Shown here one piece after another: positions 33,154-42,365 of a stretch of DNA of 64,000 bases; position 1 is the stretch's first letter; the number at the start of each line of letters is the position of its first letter. The translations under genes and the position numbers were made by a program. Origin of the DNA: Pseudalkalibacillus sp045920555 (lineage in GTDB: Bacteria; Bacillota; Bacilli; Bacillales; Fictibacillaceae); the NCBI RefSeq assembly GCF_045920555.1, contig NZ_CP174509.1, positions 3,410,001 through 3,474,000 on the forward strand, written 5' to 3'. The notes under the pieces are model-generated. The model was not told the DNA's origin. It made no database searches and was given only the letters and a program-made list of their open reading frames with translations.

Positions 33154-33952
33154 ATTTCTTCACTCTGAAACCTGATTGCTCGATGTACCGATCGATCCGC
33201 TTCTCTAACATCGAATGCATGACAGGCTCCTCCGCCCACAATTTTTCTAAACGAATTTTCGAATGCAGGATATAGGAATCGACAACTTCAAGAATTTGAT
33301 TCTTCAAAGAGAGCCAACCGCCTTTTGAACGGTTGAATTGATTCATGATTTTCGCTACTAAAGGGGTATACGTATTGTTTTGAATGCTCTTTCTCTCCAT
33401 TAACATCCGTTTCATGAACGTAAACTCATCCGCTATTCCCTTCCAAAGAGGTAGATGGAAGTGTTCAGCCGTTTTAAGCAATAGCGACGATTCAATTCGA
33501 TGGATATTTTCCATTGAATTTTCAATCGGTTGATTCTCGTTCTTGTAGAATTGCATTTTATTTTCATTGATTTCTTGAATAGCCTGTGCAAGCGTTCTGA
33601 TCATTGTTAAATCTTTTATTTCAGATAATAGATAATAGTAAAGGCTACTATAGTAATCCCCTGCTAAAACCGTCAATTGACGGTTCTTTTTATCATAGTC
33701 ACCAGTCAAATTATGTGAGGTAATCTTCTCATGTGTATCTAATGCAACCTGGACGAGCATAGTAGATACTGCGTAATACTCCAGTTCAAGGTCACTTAAC
33801 TCTTTGTCTTTCAGCATGATATACGTTAAAAGAAGCTTGTCCTCGTCTATGACAGGTTCATCGATGAAATGCATCAGATATGGATGCTGTAGTTTTTGGT
33901 TGATCTGAAGTAGCAGATCCGAAATTTTCCGACCAATATCGTTGTTATTCAT
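33137..33952 (-). CDS. hepS: Heptaprenyl diphosphate synthase, component I
   Basis: Regulatory, chain-length-setting subunit of the menaquinone side-chain synthase (gerCA). The start is set at the ATG at 33952 (MNNNDIGRKISD) with GGGGG 9 bases upstream; an in-frame GTG at 34015 would begin within about 6 bases of the predicted transcription start. 271 residues, all-helical, without the aspartate-rich motifs, as expected for component I. Low sequence conservation is normal; the call relies on gene order with menG and hepT. Confidence 0.88.
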   Translation of the reverse strand: MNNNDIGRKISDLLLQINQKLQHPYLMHFIDEPVIDEDKLLLTYIMLKDKELSDLELEYYAVSTMLVQVALDTHEKITSHNLTGDYDKKNRQLTVLAGDYYSSLYYYLLSEIKDLTMIRTLAQAIQEINENKMQFYKNENQPIENSMENIHRIESSLLLKTAEHFHLPLWKGIADEFTFMKRMLMERKSIQNNTYTPLVAKIMNQFNRSKGGWLSLKNQILEVVDSYILHSKIRLEKLWAEEPVMHSMLEKRIDRYIEQSGFRVKKYAEEG

Positions 33953-34027
33953 TGATTTAAGCCCCCAGGATTCAAGAAATCTTTCGTAATTAAATATGTA
34001 TGTATTACCGACCACATTGTACTGATT

Positions 34028-34036
34028 ATTATATCA
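34028..34036 (-). promoter_or_regulatory. Extended -10 promoter of hepS-menG-hepT
   Basis: Minus-strand TGATATAAT, a TGn extended -10 with a perfect TATAAT. No clear -35. Transcription would begin near 34021, which supports the internal hepS start. Confidence 0.6.
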
Positions 34037-34197
34037 TAAAATCCCTGGTATCATGCGAGATGATTCTCAAAGGTCGTGATCATACGTAAACTTCTTTTAA
34101 AATGAAAGAGCATTTATGTATGAAAAACGGATCGAGTGCCGGTGTTTTAGTAAAAAGGTTACACTGACACTCAAATAAGACCTTAAAAAGCTATTAT

Positions 34198-34422
34198 TCA
34201 ATCTTGATCCGTGTGCATCTCACCATGTCTTGTCTGGATGACAGCTTTCCCTCTTACTTTTACGGCAGATGTATGCTCAGTGAACTGGGCAATCATAACT
34301 TCATTCTTATCTAATTTTTCAGAATGGTGGAAACGGGTATCAGAACCTCTCGTCAAACCGATTACGTTTACACCGTTTTCCTTTGCTCTTATGACAAAAA
34401 ATTCGTGTTCTGATGTCGCCAT
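34198..34422 (-). CDS. mtrB: Tryptophan RNA-binding attenuation protein (TRAP)
   Basis: 74-residue subunit of the 11-mer ring that binds tryptophan and then (G/U)AG repeats in trp leader RNAs. The RNA- and tryptophan-binding segments are present: FFVIRAKENGVNVIGLTRGSDTRFHHSEKLDK and GKAVIQTRHGEMHTD. It follows folE by 16 bases, the mtrAB operon of Bacillus. The trp operon normally about 10 kb away is missing from this window, so the RNA targets must be elsewhere. No run of GAG/UAG triplets was noticed here. Confidence 0.97.
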   Translation of the reverse strand: MATSEHEFFVIRAKENGVNVIGLTRGSDTRFHHSEKLDKNEVMIAQFTEHTSAVKVRGKAVIQTRHGEMHTDQD

Positions 34423-34438
34423 TTTACTTCCTCCTTAT

Positions 34439-34996
34439 TTAGGACTTGATCAAGCCCATTACTTCAGCACGGGCTGCCTGATCTTTTTCAAAGATCCCAC
34501 GCACAGCTGATGTGATTGTTTGGGAACCTGGCTTCTTGACGCCACGCATTGTCATGCACATATGTTCCGCTTCAATGACGACCATCACTCCATATGGTTG
34601 AAGTGAATTTAGTAAAGAATCTGCGATCGTTGAAGTAATACGTTCTTGAAGCTGCGGTCGTTTCGTCACTGCTTCGACCGCTCTTGCCAATTTACTGAGA
34701 CCTGTAACTTTTCCACCCTTTGGAATATATGCGACATGTGCTTTACCGAAGAAAGGTACGAGATGATGCTCACACATAGAGTAAAATGGGATATCCTTTA
34801 CCAAAACCAATTCCTCGTGATCCTCGCCAAAGACCGTTTTGAAATGTTCTGCAGGATCCTGGTTCAGTCCCTGGAAAACCTCTTCGTACATTCTTGCAAC
34901 TCGTTTAGGGGTATCTAAAAGTCCTTCACGTTCAGGATCTTCCCCTATCGCTTCAAGTATCATTTTTACCGCTGTTTCTATTTTTCCGTGATCCAT
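34439..34996 (-). CDS. folE: GTP cyclohydrolase I
   Basis: Converts GTP to 7,8-dihydroneopterin triphosphate, the first step to folate (MtrA in Bacillus). 185 residues. Zinc and catalytic residues are in FYSMCEHHLVPFFGKAHVAYIP (C and H ligands) and the substrate loop in SKLARAVEAVTKRPQLQERIT; HMCMTMRGVKKPGS supplies the final zinc cysteine. It is cotranscribed with mtrB, as in B. subtilis, and lies after hbs. Confidence 0.97.
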   Translation of the reverse strand: MDHGKIETAVKMILEAIGEDPEREGLLDTPKRVARMYEEVFQGLNQDPAEHFKTVFGEDHEELVLVKDIPFYSMCEHHLVPFFGKAHVAYIPKGGKVTGLSKLARAVEAVTKRPQLQERITSTIADSLLNSLQPYGVMVVIEAEHMCMTMRGVKKPGSQTITSAVRGIFEKDQAARAEVMGLIKS

Positions 34997-35067
34997 TTCT
35001 AATCTCCTTCATTCAATACATTATCAAACAGATAATAGCATAATAGCCTCTTAATAAGCAAAAAGAA

Positions 35068-35086
35068 GAGCCGATTGAATCGACTC
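35068..35086 (-). terminator. Intrinsic terminator after hbs
   Basis: Minus-strand GAGTCGAT/ATCGGCTC (8 bp, one T-G pair) with a 3-base loop, followed by TTCTTTTTG. Confidence 0.75.
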
Positions 35087-35109
35087 TCCTTTATCGCCCT
35101 ATGTACATA

Positions 35110-35382
35110 TTACTTTACAGCGTCTTTAAGGGCTTTACCTGGTTTAAATGCAGGTACCTTGCTTGCAGGGATTTCAATTTCGTCTCCTGTTTGCGGGTTA
35201 CGGCCTTTACGAGCAGCACGCTCACGTACTTCAAAGTTACCGAAACCGATGAGTTGAACTTTGTCCCCACCTTTTAACGATTCTTCAATCGCTCCAAATA
35301 CAGCATCAACTGTTTTAGAAACGTCTTTCTTAGAAAGTTGGGTTTGCTCAGATACTGAATTGATAAGATCTGTCTTGTTCAC
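35110..35382 (-). CDS. hbs: DNA-binding protein HU (HBsu)
   Basis: 90-residue histone-like nucleoid protein. The complete HU sequence is visible: MNKTDLINSVSEQTQLSKKD, the dimerisation core, GFGNFEVRERAARKGRNPQTG with the DNA-wrapping arm, and FKPGKALKDAVK at the end. AGAGGAGGTGAG precedes the ATG, a strong site suited to an abundant protein. A 405-base region upstream, unusually long for this operon-dense window, probably holds its promoters. Confidence 0.98.
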   Translation of the reverse strand: MNKTDLINSVSEQTQLSKKDVSKTVDAVFGAIEESLKGGDKVQLIGFGNFEVRERAARKGRNPQTGDEIEIPASKVPAFKPGKALKDAVK

Positions 35383-35787
35383 AACGACTCACCTCCTCTC
35401 AAATGGTTATGTTTCAAATAATCGAGATTTTTAGTCATTATAACCAATTATTCAAAGAACTAACAGCGTGAATACGTTGACATGCCTTATATTAAACGAA
35501 AATGTAAAGGAATTCAATATTTTTTCTAGATATTTGTATAAATGACTGTAAATTTCAAACATTTTTACAAATTCCTTGACTTATTCACGTTAAAAGGCTC
35601 AATATCCGCTTCATATCAACGTGTTATAAAATCATAACATTCTTATCGACTATAATTCAAAAATTTTTAGCGTTTTTTCGTATTTTCCGTATTCTTCCTT
35701 TACAAATCTTTATTGAACTAGAAAATATTCCGGACGATCCGCTAAAAAGGGCAATAAAAAAGACTCCTCGAATTGGAGTCTTCTGAA
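35383..35787. other. AT-rich region between hbs and spoIVA
   Basis: About 405 bases without a gene. It contains the spoIVA terminator at its far end and presumably the hbs promoter(s); no -35/-10 pair with good spacing was identified with confidence. Confidence 0.5.
35760..35782 (-). terminator. Intrinsic terminator after spoIVA
   Basis: Minus-strand AAGACTCC/GGAGTCTT (8 bp) with a 7-base loop and TTTTTT; its first base is 6 bases past the spoIVA stop codon. Confidence 0.9.
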
Positions 35788-37266
35788 TTATAGGATGATC
35801 GCGATCAGGCCGCCTGAACCTTCATTAATGATTCTCTCTAATGTTTCCTTGAGTTTGTAACGTGCGTTTTCAGGCATTAACGAGATTTTAGCCTGAATGC
35901 CTTCTCTTACGATTGAGTTGAGCGATCGACCGAATATGTCGGAGTTCCAGATCGATAACGGATCATCTTCAAAATCTTGCATTAAATAACGGACCAGTTC
36001 TTCACTTTGTTTTTCCGTTCCGATGATCGGTGCAAATTCAGACTCTACATCCACCTTGATCATGTGGATCGATGGTGCAACAGCTTTCAATCTGACACCG
36101 AACCTTGAACCTTGACGGATAATTTCTGGTTCATCCAAACTCATATCAGAAAGGGCTGGGGCTGCAATTCCATAGCCAGTTTGCTTTACCATCCGAAGGG
36201 CATCAGAAATCTGATCGTATTCAGACTTCGCATGAGCGAATTCTTGCATCAGTTGTAGGAGATGATCCTTACCTCTGATTTCAACTCCGACCACATCTTT
36301 TAATATTTGGTCATACAAGTCGTCTGGAGCATATAGATCGATTTCTGCAATCCCTTGCCCCATCTCAATCCCAGCGAGTCTTGCTTCATCGATGAATTCG
36401 AAATCGGTGAAGTTTCCAACGACACGATCTACATCACGTAATCGCTTGATATCTTTAACGGTTTCGCGTACAGACTCTTCATAGCTGTGCCTTAACCAGT
36501 GCTCGTTATTCAACACCATTACCCAGCTTGGTAAGTTGACGTTGACTTCAAGTACTGGGAATTCATATAATACTTCTCTTAACACATTGTTGATGTCATG
36601 CTCAGTCATACTTTCCACACTTAATGACAGTACTGGAATATCATGCTCTTCTGCTAGTTGTCTTCTAAGCTTCTCTGTCTCTGGGTGATGTGGATGTACG
36701 GAATTGATTACCATGATGAATGGTTTTCCTACTTCTTTCAGTTCTTCAACGATTCGTTGCTCGGATTCCACATAATCATATCGCGGTATTTCACCGATAG
36801 AGCCGTCTGTCGTTACAACCACACCCAGTGTCGAGTGTTCCTGTATTACTTTCCTCGTTCCGATCTCAGCTGCTTCGTGGAACGGAATCGGCTCTTCATA
36901 CCATGGTGTATGGATCATTCGAGGACCATTTTCATCCTCGTAACCTTTAGCGCTAGGCACTGCATATCCGACGCTATCAACTAAGCGTATGTTCACTTCC
37001 AAGCCCTCATCCACTTCGATCTTCACTGCATTGTTCGGGACGAATTTAGGCTCTGTCGTCATGATGGTTTTGCCCGCAGCACTTTGTGGCAGCTCATCTT
37101 GAGCGCGTGCTTTATCTGATTCGCTTTCAATGTTAGGCAGGACGACAAGTTCCATGAACTTCTTGATGAAAGTCGATTTACCGGTTCGAACAGCCCCCAC
37201 TACACCCAAATAAATATCGCCGCCAGTCCGTTCTGCGATATCTTTAAAGATATCTACTTTTTCCAT
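35788..37266 (-). CDS. spoIVA: Stage IV sporulation protein A (spore coat morphogenetic ATPase)
   Basis: 492 residues, the standard length. An ATPase that polymerises on the outer forespore membrane and is the basement layer of the coat, also required for cortex. Walker A is GAVRTGKS (24-31), with a Walker B-like RLVDSVGY and the sensor-like threonine region TTEPKFVP. The C-terminal end ERIINEGSGGLIAIIL matches the conserved tail used for membrane targeting with SpoVM. A sigma-E-like promoter is seen upstream. Confidence 0.98.
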   Translation of the reverse strand: MEKVDIFKDIAERTGGDIYLGVVGAVRTGKSTFIKKFMELVVLPNIESESDKARAQDELPQSAAGKTIMTTEPKFVPNNAVKIEVDEGLEVNIRLVDSVGYAVPSAKGYEDENGPRMIHTPWYEEPIPFHEAAEIGTRKVIQEHSTLGVVVTTDGSIGEIPRYDYVESEQRIVEELKEVGKPFIMVINSVHPHHPETEKLRRQLAEEHDIPVLSLSVESMTEHDINNVLREVLYEFPVLEVNVNLPSWVMVLNNEHWLRHSYEESVRETVKDIKRLRDVDRVVGNFTDFEFIDEARLAGIEMGQGIAEIDLYAPDDLYDQILKDVVGVEIRGKDHLLQLMQEFAHAKSEYDQISDALRMVKQTGYGIAAPALSDMSLDEPEIIRQGSRFGVRLKAVAPSIHMIKVDVESEFAPIIGTEKQSEELVRYLMQDFEDDPLSIWNSDIFGRSLNSIVREGIQAKISLMPENARYKLKETLERIINEGSGGLIAIIL

Positions 37267-37317
37267 TAGTTCCCCTCCCCATTCCAGAGTAGTGTTTGGG
37301 TAGTTATAGACAATATA

Positions 37318-37345
37318 TGTCTATGATGTTGTCCATTGAATATGA
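37318..37345 (-). promoter_or_regulatory. Sigma-E-like promoter of spoIVA
   Basis: Minus-strand TCATATT (37339-37345) fits the sigma-E -35 and, after 13 bases, CATAGACA (37318-37325) partly fits CATACAnT. About 50 bases separate it from the ATG. This agrees with known mother-cell expression of spoIVA. Confidence 0.5.
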
Positions 37346-37482
37346 CTGATTCTGCATTAATTTCAAAAATATCATTGTAAAAGATCAATTTTCATCTTTT
37401 ACAAATAGTAAGATATGAAGTATTTCTATTTTACCGGCGTTGATGGTACTTCCTATTGAATCGTTTTATTACGTACAAAAAA

Positions 37483-37520
37483 TCCCTCCTTTTCTACACT
37501 TTATTGGTAGATAGGAGGGA
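37483..37520 (-). terminator. Intrinsic terminator after yphF
   Basis: Minus-strand TCCCTCCT/AGGAGGGA (8 bp) with a 22-base loop and TTTTTT; the hairpin begins 7 bases past the yphF stop codon. Confidence 0.85.
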
Positions 37521-37526
37521 ACATAC

Positions 37527-38240
37527 CTATTTTAGTAAAAAAACAGGTTCATTATCTTCGACTGTATAGGGTACGGAAAACGCAGGAACAAAAGGAGAGT
37601 CCTCAACAAGTATATCTCTGATGTCGTCTCCCTTTTTATAGTTATGATCTTTTTTTTCAAGAGCCTGGTACAGATCCATCGAGTAATCGATATATATATT
37701 ATTCTTATTATCGACGATAAAGGGAAGATGATTACCGGTGAATGGACTTTTTACAGTTGGTTGTTTTTTATAACCTAATTCTTCATGCTTCAAAGTATAC
37801 CTTTCGTTTGCCAGGACCTTATCATATGGTGGATATTTATGTTTTTGGATATAGAGCCTCAATTTCGTCTTATAATCTTTCACCAGTTCTACAGTTTCCA
37901 GATCGACAAGCTTTACCTTCGGATCCTTTTCCACATCCCAGAGGACATATTGATAGACTCCCCCATTTTCGTATGAATTGCCTGGTGGCTCTGACATATA
38001 TCGAGGTACTAGTTTTCCGAAATTAATAGGGTATTTAACATATATGGGCGTATCCTGATCACGGTTTTCAATTGGAAGGACGCCTGTTGCTTTCCGATAT
38101 TCGATAACCGCATTCTGGACACTTTTCAGTTGATCTTCATATGGCACACGATTTTGAGCCAATCGCTCTTCAGGATAAAGGCATCCTGAAAGAAGAGTGA
38201 TTAATAAGCTGACCATCATCAAACGGATTAAAAGTTTCAT
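37527..38240 (-). CDS. yphF: Lipoprotein YphF
   Basis: 237 residues with a lipoprotein signal (KLLIRLMMVSLLITLLSGC, lipid-modified Cys20), so it is expected to be anchored on the outer face of the membrane. The rest is soluble, with several short repeats of basic and tyrosine-rich strands. No enzyme motif is visible; the function is unknown. Length and place next to yphE and spoIVA agree with B. subtilis YphF. Confidence 0.87.
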   Translation of the reverse strand: MKLLIRLMMVSLLITLLSGCLYPEERLAQNRVPYEDQLKSVQNAVIEYRKATGVLPIENRDQDTPIYVKYPINFGKLVPRYMSEPPGNSYENGGVYQYVLWDVEKDPKVKLVDLETVELVKDYKTKLRLYIQKHKYPPYDKVLANERYTLKHEELGYKKQPTVKSPFTGNHLPFIVDNKNNIYIDYSMDLYQALEKKDHNYKKGDDIRDILVEDSPFVPAFSVPYTVEDNEPVFLLK

Positions 38241-38288
38241 TGTATCACCTATTTCACTAAGCTGTGGTATGTATGCATTTGTTTAATA

Positions 38289-38501
38289 TCATCCCAGGAT
38301 TAAACCTGGAACCGGGCCACTGAAGACCACAAACAGGATTAGGATACCGGCTGTAATCATGCAAACATATGCAAATAACGTGACGATAAATTTGAGTATA
38401 CCGTTCAATTTCATACGACTGAATGTAATCGAAATCACTGCGAAGAACATCAACCCGATCGCCCCGAGTGCTATCCACATTTTTAATAAACCTTCAGACA
38501 T
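38289..38501 (-). CDS. yphE: Small membrane protein YphE (DUF2768)
   Basis: 70 residues with two membrane helices (about 8-28 and 38-62) and a short cytoplasmic loop RMKLNG. This is the DUF2768 family, found in spore-forming Bacillales, and it occupies the YphE position between yphF and gpsA. GAGGTATC precedes the ATG region. Function unknown. Confidence 0.87.
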   Translation of the reverse strand: MSEGLLKMWIALGAIGLMFFAVISITFSRMKLNGILKFIVTLFAYVCMITAGILILFVVFSGPVPGLILG

Positions 38502-38858
38502 CTCGATACCTCCTTGATACCGCTATAATTATAGCACATTCTCTTTCTTGTCCATATGGAAAACTGGTTAACATGTAGTTCGTTTATAAGCTTTCCTGAC
38601 ATAAGCAAGCTGTCGCTTGCGGCATCACGCTCTCAGGGTGATACTACTCGTAGAATGATGATTCCATTCGTCACCTTACTTTTGGATGTAAGAAAAGCCT
38701 TTTTGATCGTATGTAAAAATTAAAAGCTGAAGAAAAGGGCGCCCCTTTCTTCAGCATGACTAAATAACTATTTCCCACTGCAGCTCAAACTGGCCATTCC
38801 ATGCTAGTTTATGCAAGATTTATGGATACTGTTTCGCTCAATCGCCTAATTTTTACAT
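38502..38858. other. Intergenic region between yphE and spoVIF
   Basis: About 357 bases. It contains the spoVIF terminator and a small hairpin, GCAAGC/GCTTGC around 38606-38621, in a stretch with a CATCACGCTCTCAGGGTGAT inverted repeat. No gene is recognised. Its composition resembles the dispersed repeats of the window, but no inverted ends are seen. Confidence 0.45.
38726..38755 (-). terminator. Strong intrinsic terminator of the gpsA-spoVIF transcript
   Basis: A near-perfect 30-base palindrome (13-bp stem with one G-U pair, GCTGAAGAAAGGG/CCCTTTTCTTCAGC region) followed on the minus strand by TTTTAATTTTT. Confidence 0.85.
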
Positions 38859-39113
38859 TTATCTCTTATTGAACATTTTCGCGATCGAGGTCATGTCCAG
38901 AGGGATATTATTATTTTTGATCGCTTTCACAATCTGATCTTCTTTTTCTTTTGAAACCGGGACACCAGCCATACGAGATACCTGTGAAATCAATTGTCTG
39001 ATTGTTTTCTCATCACTTAAATTAGCACCTTGCACAGAATCTGCTAATTTGAAAATGTCTTCTTTTTTCACACCCGTTTTTTTCTCAATGTCATCCATAA
39101 AATTTCTGTCCAT
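38859..39113 (-). CDS. spoVIF: Stage VI sporulation protein F
   Basis: 84 residues from the ATG at 39113 (GAGGAGG 6 bases upstream; the in-frame start at 39137 is not used). The sequence MDRNFMDDIEKKTGVKKEDIF and the C-terminal IPLDMTSIAKMFNK match the SpoVIF family, needed for normal coat assembly and spore resistance. In B. subtilis the gene (yjcC) lies elsewhere; linkage to gpsA is common in other Bacillaceae. Confidence 0.88.
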   Translation of the reverse strand: MDRNFMDDIEKKTGVKKEDIFKLADSVQGANLSDEKTIRQLISQVSRMAGVPVSKEKEDQIVKAIKNNNIPLDMTSIAKMFNKR

Positions 39114-39185
39114 CGAAGTCCTCCTCACACGTAACATTCATAATATCCTATGCGAGATGAAAGACTTCGTGAGCTCTATTCAGGA

Positions 39186-40235
39186 TTAATTTTCGTATAA
39201 GGTATATCGATCAGAAACCAGAGAACTAAGATCTTCAGATTCATGTGTACGGCTTCGTCTCATCAACGAATCAACTGCTTCTTTCGGAGACTTGGAGTCA
39301 AATAGGACTTGATAAAGTTCATTTGTAATCGGCATTTCAACGCCTTCCTTTTGGGCAAGCTGATAAGCCGCTTTTGTTGTCCTGACCCCTTCAACGACCA
39401 TGCCCATATTTTCAAGGACCTCTTCCAGGGAATTACCCTTTCCAAGCAGATTTCCTGCACGCCAGTTACGGCTGTGTACACTTGTACATGTAACGACAAG
39501 GTCCCCGATACCGGAAAGCCCCGCAAATGTCAACGGTTTAGCCCCCATAAATGTACCAAGTCTTGCAATTTCCGCTAACCCTCGTGTCAATAGCGCAGCT
39601 TTGGCATTATCTCCATAGCCAAGACCATCTGAAAGGCCTGCCCCAAGGGCGATGATGTTCTTCAAAGAACCTCCGAGTTCGACACCCACAATATCAGGAT
39701 TCGTATAAACACGGAAATTCGGGTTTATAAACAAGTCTTGAATCTCTTCAGCAACCTTTATGTTTTTTGAAGAGACCGTGACAGTTGTAGGTTGTCTTAA
39801 GCTGACTTCTTCAGCATGACTTGGTCCAGAAAGTACAACCACTGCCTTACGCAACGTTTCTGGAATTTCGTCTTCGATGATTTCAGACACTCTGAAGAGA
39901 GTATCAGGTTCAATACCTTTACTTGCATGCACAAGTGTTACTGGTTCAGTGAAGATCTCTTTCAACTGTCCCAGTACTTCCCGGATTCCTTTTGTAGGCG
40001 TAACCAGGAGTATCGTATCTATATCCTTGACAGTTTCCTCCAAATCGTTTGTTGCCACCACGTTTTCAGGGAGTTCTATGTTAGGTAGGTATTTGTTGTT
40101 CGTATGTTTTGTATTGATTTCTTCCACTTGTTCAGACCTTCGCGCCCAAATACGAACATCATGTTCATTATCAGCTAATACTAATGCAAGGGCGGTCCCC
40201 CAGCTCCCCGCTCCAATAATAGCAACTTTTTTCAT
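39186..40235 (-). CDS. gpsA: Glycerol-3-phosphate dehydrogenase [NAD(P)+]
   Basis: Reduces dihydroxyacetone phosphate to sn-glycerol 3-phosphate for phospholipid synthesis. 349 residues. The dinucleotide loop is IIGAGSWGTALA, the catalytic lysine is in ELGGSLKNIIALGAG, and LSGIGDLVVTCTS and SRNWRAG are further conserved parts. The ATG at 40235 overlaps the plsY stop codon as ATGA; the TTG before it is not needed. Adjacent plsY uses its product, so two successive steps are coupled. Confidence 0.97.
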   Translation of the reverse strand: MKKVAIIGAGSWGTALALVLADNEHDVRIWARRSEQVEEINTKHTNNKYLPNIELPENVVATNDLEETVKDIDTILLVTPTKGIREVLGQLKEIFTEPVTLVHASKGIEPDTLFRVSEIIEDEIPETLRKAVVVLSGPSHAEEVSLRQPTTVTVSSKNIKVAEEIQDLFINPNFRVYTNPDIVGVELGGSLKNIIALGAGLSDGLGYGDNAKAALLTRGLAEIARLGTFMGAKPLTFAGLSGIGDLVVTCTSVHSRNWRAGNLLGKGNSLEEVLENMGMVVEGVRTTKAAYQLAQKEGVEMPITNELYQVLFDSKSPKEAVDSLMRRSRTHESEDLSSLVSDRYTLYEN

Positions 40236-40849
40236 CAACCGGTCACTTCCTTCTTTTGTCCAAGTTTACTTTCCGTTCCTTTTACAAGACGTTGGATATT
40301 TTGTCTATGACGCCATAATGATAGTAATCCGATTATGGTAGCCAATATAATATAATTCGTATTGTAGGTATCAAATATCATGGTAAGGACCGGAGTTAAA
40401 AACATGAAAATAAGTGAGCCTAATGAAACATATCTTGTGAAAGCGATGATAAGTATGGCAACAATACCAGAAATAAGTGCTGGAATGAAAACGAGTATAG
40501 CAAACACGCCGATTGTCGTCGCCACGCCTTTACCGCCGCGAAAACCATAATAGATCGGCCAGTTATGTCCAATGATGGCAAACAACCCAGCGATAAATGC
40601 AATCCATCCCTCGACACCTACAAGGTAACTTAATAATACGGCAACGATCCCTTTTGAGGCATCGAGTAAAAGAACAGTTATGGCAGGTCCCCAGCCAAGT
40701 AACCTCAATGTGTTGGTAGCCCCTGCATTCCCGCTGCCTTGCGTACGGATGTCTATCTTCTTGATTTTTTTGGCAATCAGATAGCTGAAGCTTATTGATC
40801 CAATCAAATAGCCAATGAGACTGACCACGATTATGTTAACAAGTTCCAT
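40235..40849 (-). CDS. plsY: Acyl-phosphate glycerol-3-phosphate acyltransferase
   Basis: Membrane enzyme that acylates glycerol 3-phosphate from acyl-phosphate, giving lysophosphatidic acid. 204 residues with about five membrane helices. The three family motifs are visible: SGNAGATNTLR, the GHNWPIYYGFRGGKGVAT segment and a distal SLWRHRQNIQRL. It sits between der and gpsA; in B. subtilis plsY (yneS) is elsewhere, so this gene order is a local rearrangement that joins enzyme and substrate supply. Confidence 0.95.
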   Translation of the reverse strand: MELVNIIVVSLIGYLIGSISFSYLIAKKIKKIDIRTQGSGNAGATNTLRLLGWGPAITVLLLDASKGIVAVLLSYLVGVEGWIAFIAGLFAIIGHNWPIYYGFRGGKGVATTIGVFAILVFIPALISGIVAILIIAFTRYVSLGSLIFMFLTPVLTMIFDTYNTNYIILATIIGLLSLWRHRQNIQRLVKGTESKLGQKKEVTG

Positions 40850-40858
40850 AAGTTCCCC

Positions 40859-42172
40859 CTATTCATTTTTCCGTCGTGCAATGATACGAATTGGAGTTCC
40901 CTTAAATCCAAATGCTTCCCGGATACGATTTTCAATGAATCTTTTGTAAGAGAAATGAAGCAGCTCTGGATCGTTGACAAATAAAACAAAGGTCGGCGGT
41001 TTTGTCGCTACCTGTGTTACATAGTTGATTTTCAGGCGTCTTCCTTTGTCTGTAGGAGTAGGATTCATCATGACCGCATCCATGACCACATCGTTCAGTA
41101 CGTTGGTCTTGACACGCATCGCATGGTTCTCCGCTACAGTATCGATCATCGGCAAGAGTGTGTGCAGGCGTTGCTTCGTCTGTGCGGATACGAATACGAT
41201 CGGTGCATAATCAAGAAACAAGAAATGATCCCTGATTTTTTGTTCGAATTCCCGCAGTGTCTTATCATCCTTTTCAATGGCATCCCACTTATTGACGACG
41301 ATCACGACTGCACGTCCTGCTTCATGCGCGTATCCAGCGATTTTCTTATCTTGTTCGATGATCCCCTCTTCAGCATTTAATACGACAAGGACCACATCCG
41401 AACGATCTATCGCTTTAAGTGCTCTTAATACACTATACTTTTCTGTAGACTCATACACTTTTCCTTTTTTACGCATGCCAGCCGTATCGATAATCACATA
41501 TTCCTGACCATCCCGGGTGAACCTCGCATCAATGGCATCCCGTGTCGTGCCAGCAATGTCACTGACGATTGCACGTTCCTTTCCAACTATAGCGTTCACC
41601 AAAGAAGATTTCCCGACATTCGGCCGCCCGATCAGTGAAAACTTGATGGTAGATTCATCATAATCATCAATTTCTTCCTTCGGAAAATGCTTGATTACTT
41701 CATCGAGCATGTCACCAAGTCCTAGACCATGTGCCCCTGAAATCGCAACCGGTTCACCAAAACCAAGTGAATAGAATTCATACACCTCGCTCATCCGTTC
41801 AGGGTTATCGATTTTGTTCACAGCTAACACGACAGGTTTTTTTGAGCGAAACAAGATTTGTGCGACTTCTTCATCAGCAGCAGTGATCCCTTCGCGCCCG
41901 TTGACCATGAAAATGATGACTTCAGCTTCGTCGATAGCGATTTCAGCTTGTTGCCGCATTTGTTTCAACAGGGGTTCATCACCAAGATCTATCCCCCCGG
42001 TATCGATAATATTAAACTCTGTGTTCAACCACTCCGCTGAGCTGTAAATTCGATCACGTGTCACCCCAGGTTTATCTTCAACAATAGCTAAACGATCTCC
42101 GATTATGCGGTTGAAAATCGTAGACTTTCCGACGTTAGGTCTTCCTACAACTGCTACGACCGGTTTACGCAT
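40859..42172 (-). CDS. der: GTPase Der (EngA)
   Basis: Essential ribosome-assembly GTPase with two tandem G domains and a C-terminal KH domain. The start is set at the ATG at 42172 (MRKPVVAVVGRPNVGKST), giving 437 residues as in B. subtilis; the open frame extends 26 codons further but without homology. First G domain: GRPNVGKS (10-17), DTGG, NKID. Second: GRPNVGKSSLVN, DTAGMRK, NKWD. The KH domain ends RIIARRKNE. It precedes plsY by 10 bases. Confidence 0.97.
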   Translation of the reverse strand: MRKPVVAVVGRPNVGKSTIFNRIIGDRLAIVEDKPGVTRDRIYSSAEWLNTEFNIIDTGGIDLGDEPLLKQMRQQAEIAIDEAEVIIFMVNGREGITAADEEVAQILFRSKKPVVLAVNKIDNPERMSEVYEFYSLGFGEPVAISGAHGLGLGDMLDEVIKHFPKEEIDDYDESTIKFSLIGRPNVGKSSLVNAIVGKERAIVSDIAGTTRDAIDARFTRDGQEYVIIDTAGMRKKGKVYESTEKYSVLRALKAIDRSDVVLVVLNAEEGIIEQDKKIAGYAHEAGRAVVIVVNKWDAIEKDDKTLREFEQKIRDHFLFLDYAPIVFVSAQTKQRLHTLLPMIDTVAENHAMRVKTNVLNDVVMDAVMMNPTPTDKGRRLKINYVTQVATKPPTFVLFVNDPELLHFSYKRFIENRIREAFGFKGTPIRIIARRKNE

Positions 42173-42365
42173 ATAATCACTTCCTTTTCTAAGTACAGCA
42201 AATCTACGCTGCACGTATATTCCGGTTTTGTATGTATGTGGGCTGTTCAATGTAACTTTCCCTTTACTGAAAAGAGAAGGTTTTGGACAAAATCAGAACT
42301 CATTTATTTTAGCAAAAAACAGTTATTGTCACAACATTTGAAAATTCATGTAAGAAAGCTTATAC

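Noticed and set aside
34198..34422. TRAP target (repeated GAG/UAG) within the window
   Set aside because: No run of about eleven spaced triplets was noticed near folE, hisC, aroB or other candidates.
38575..38720. Possible further copy of the MITE-like family
   Set aside because: It has small inverted repeats and similar composition but neither inverted ends nor any of the shared segments.
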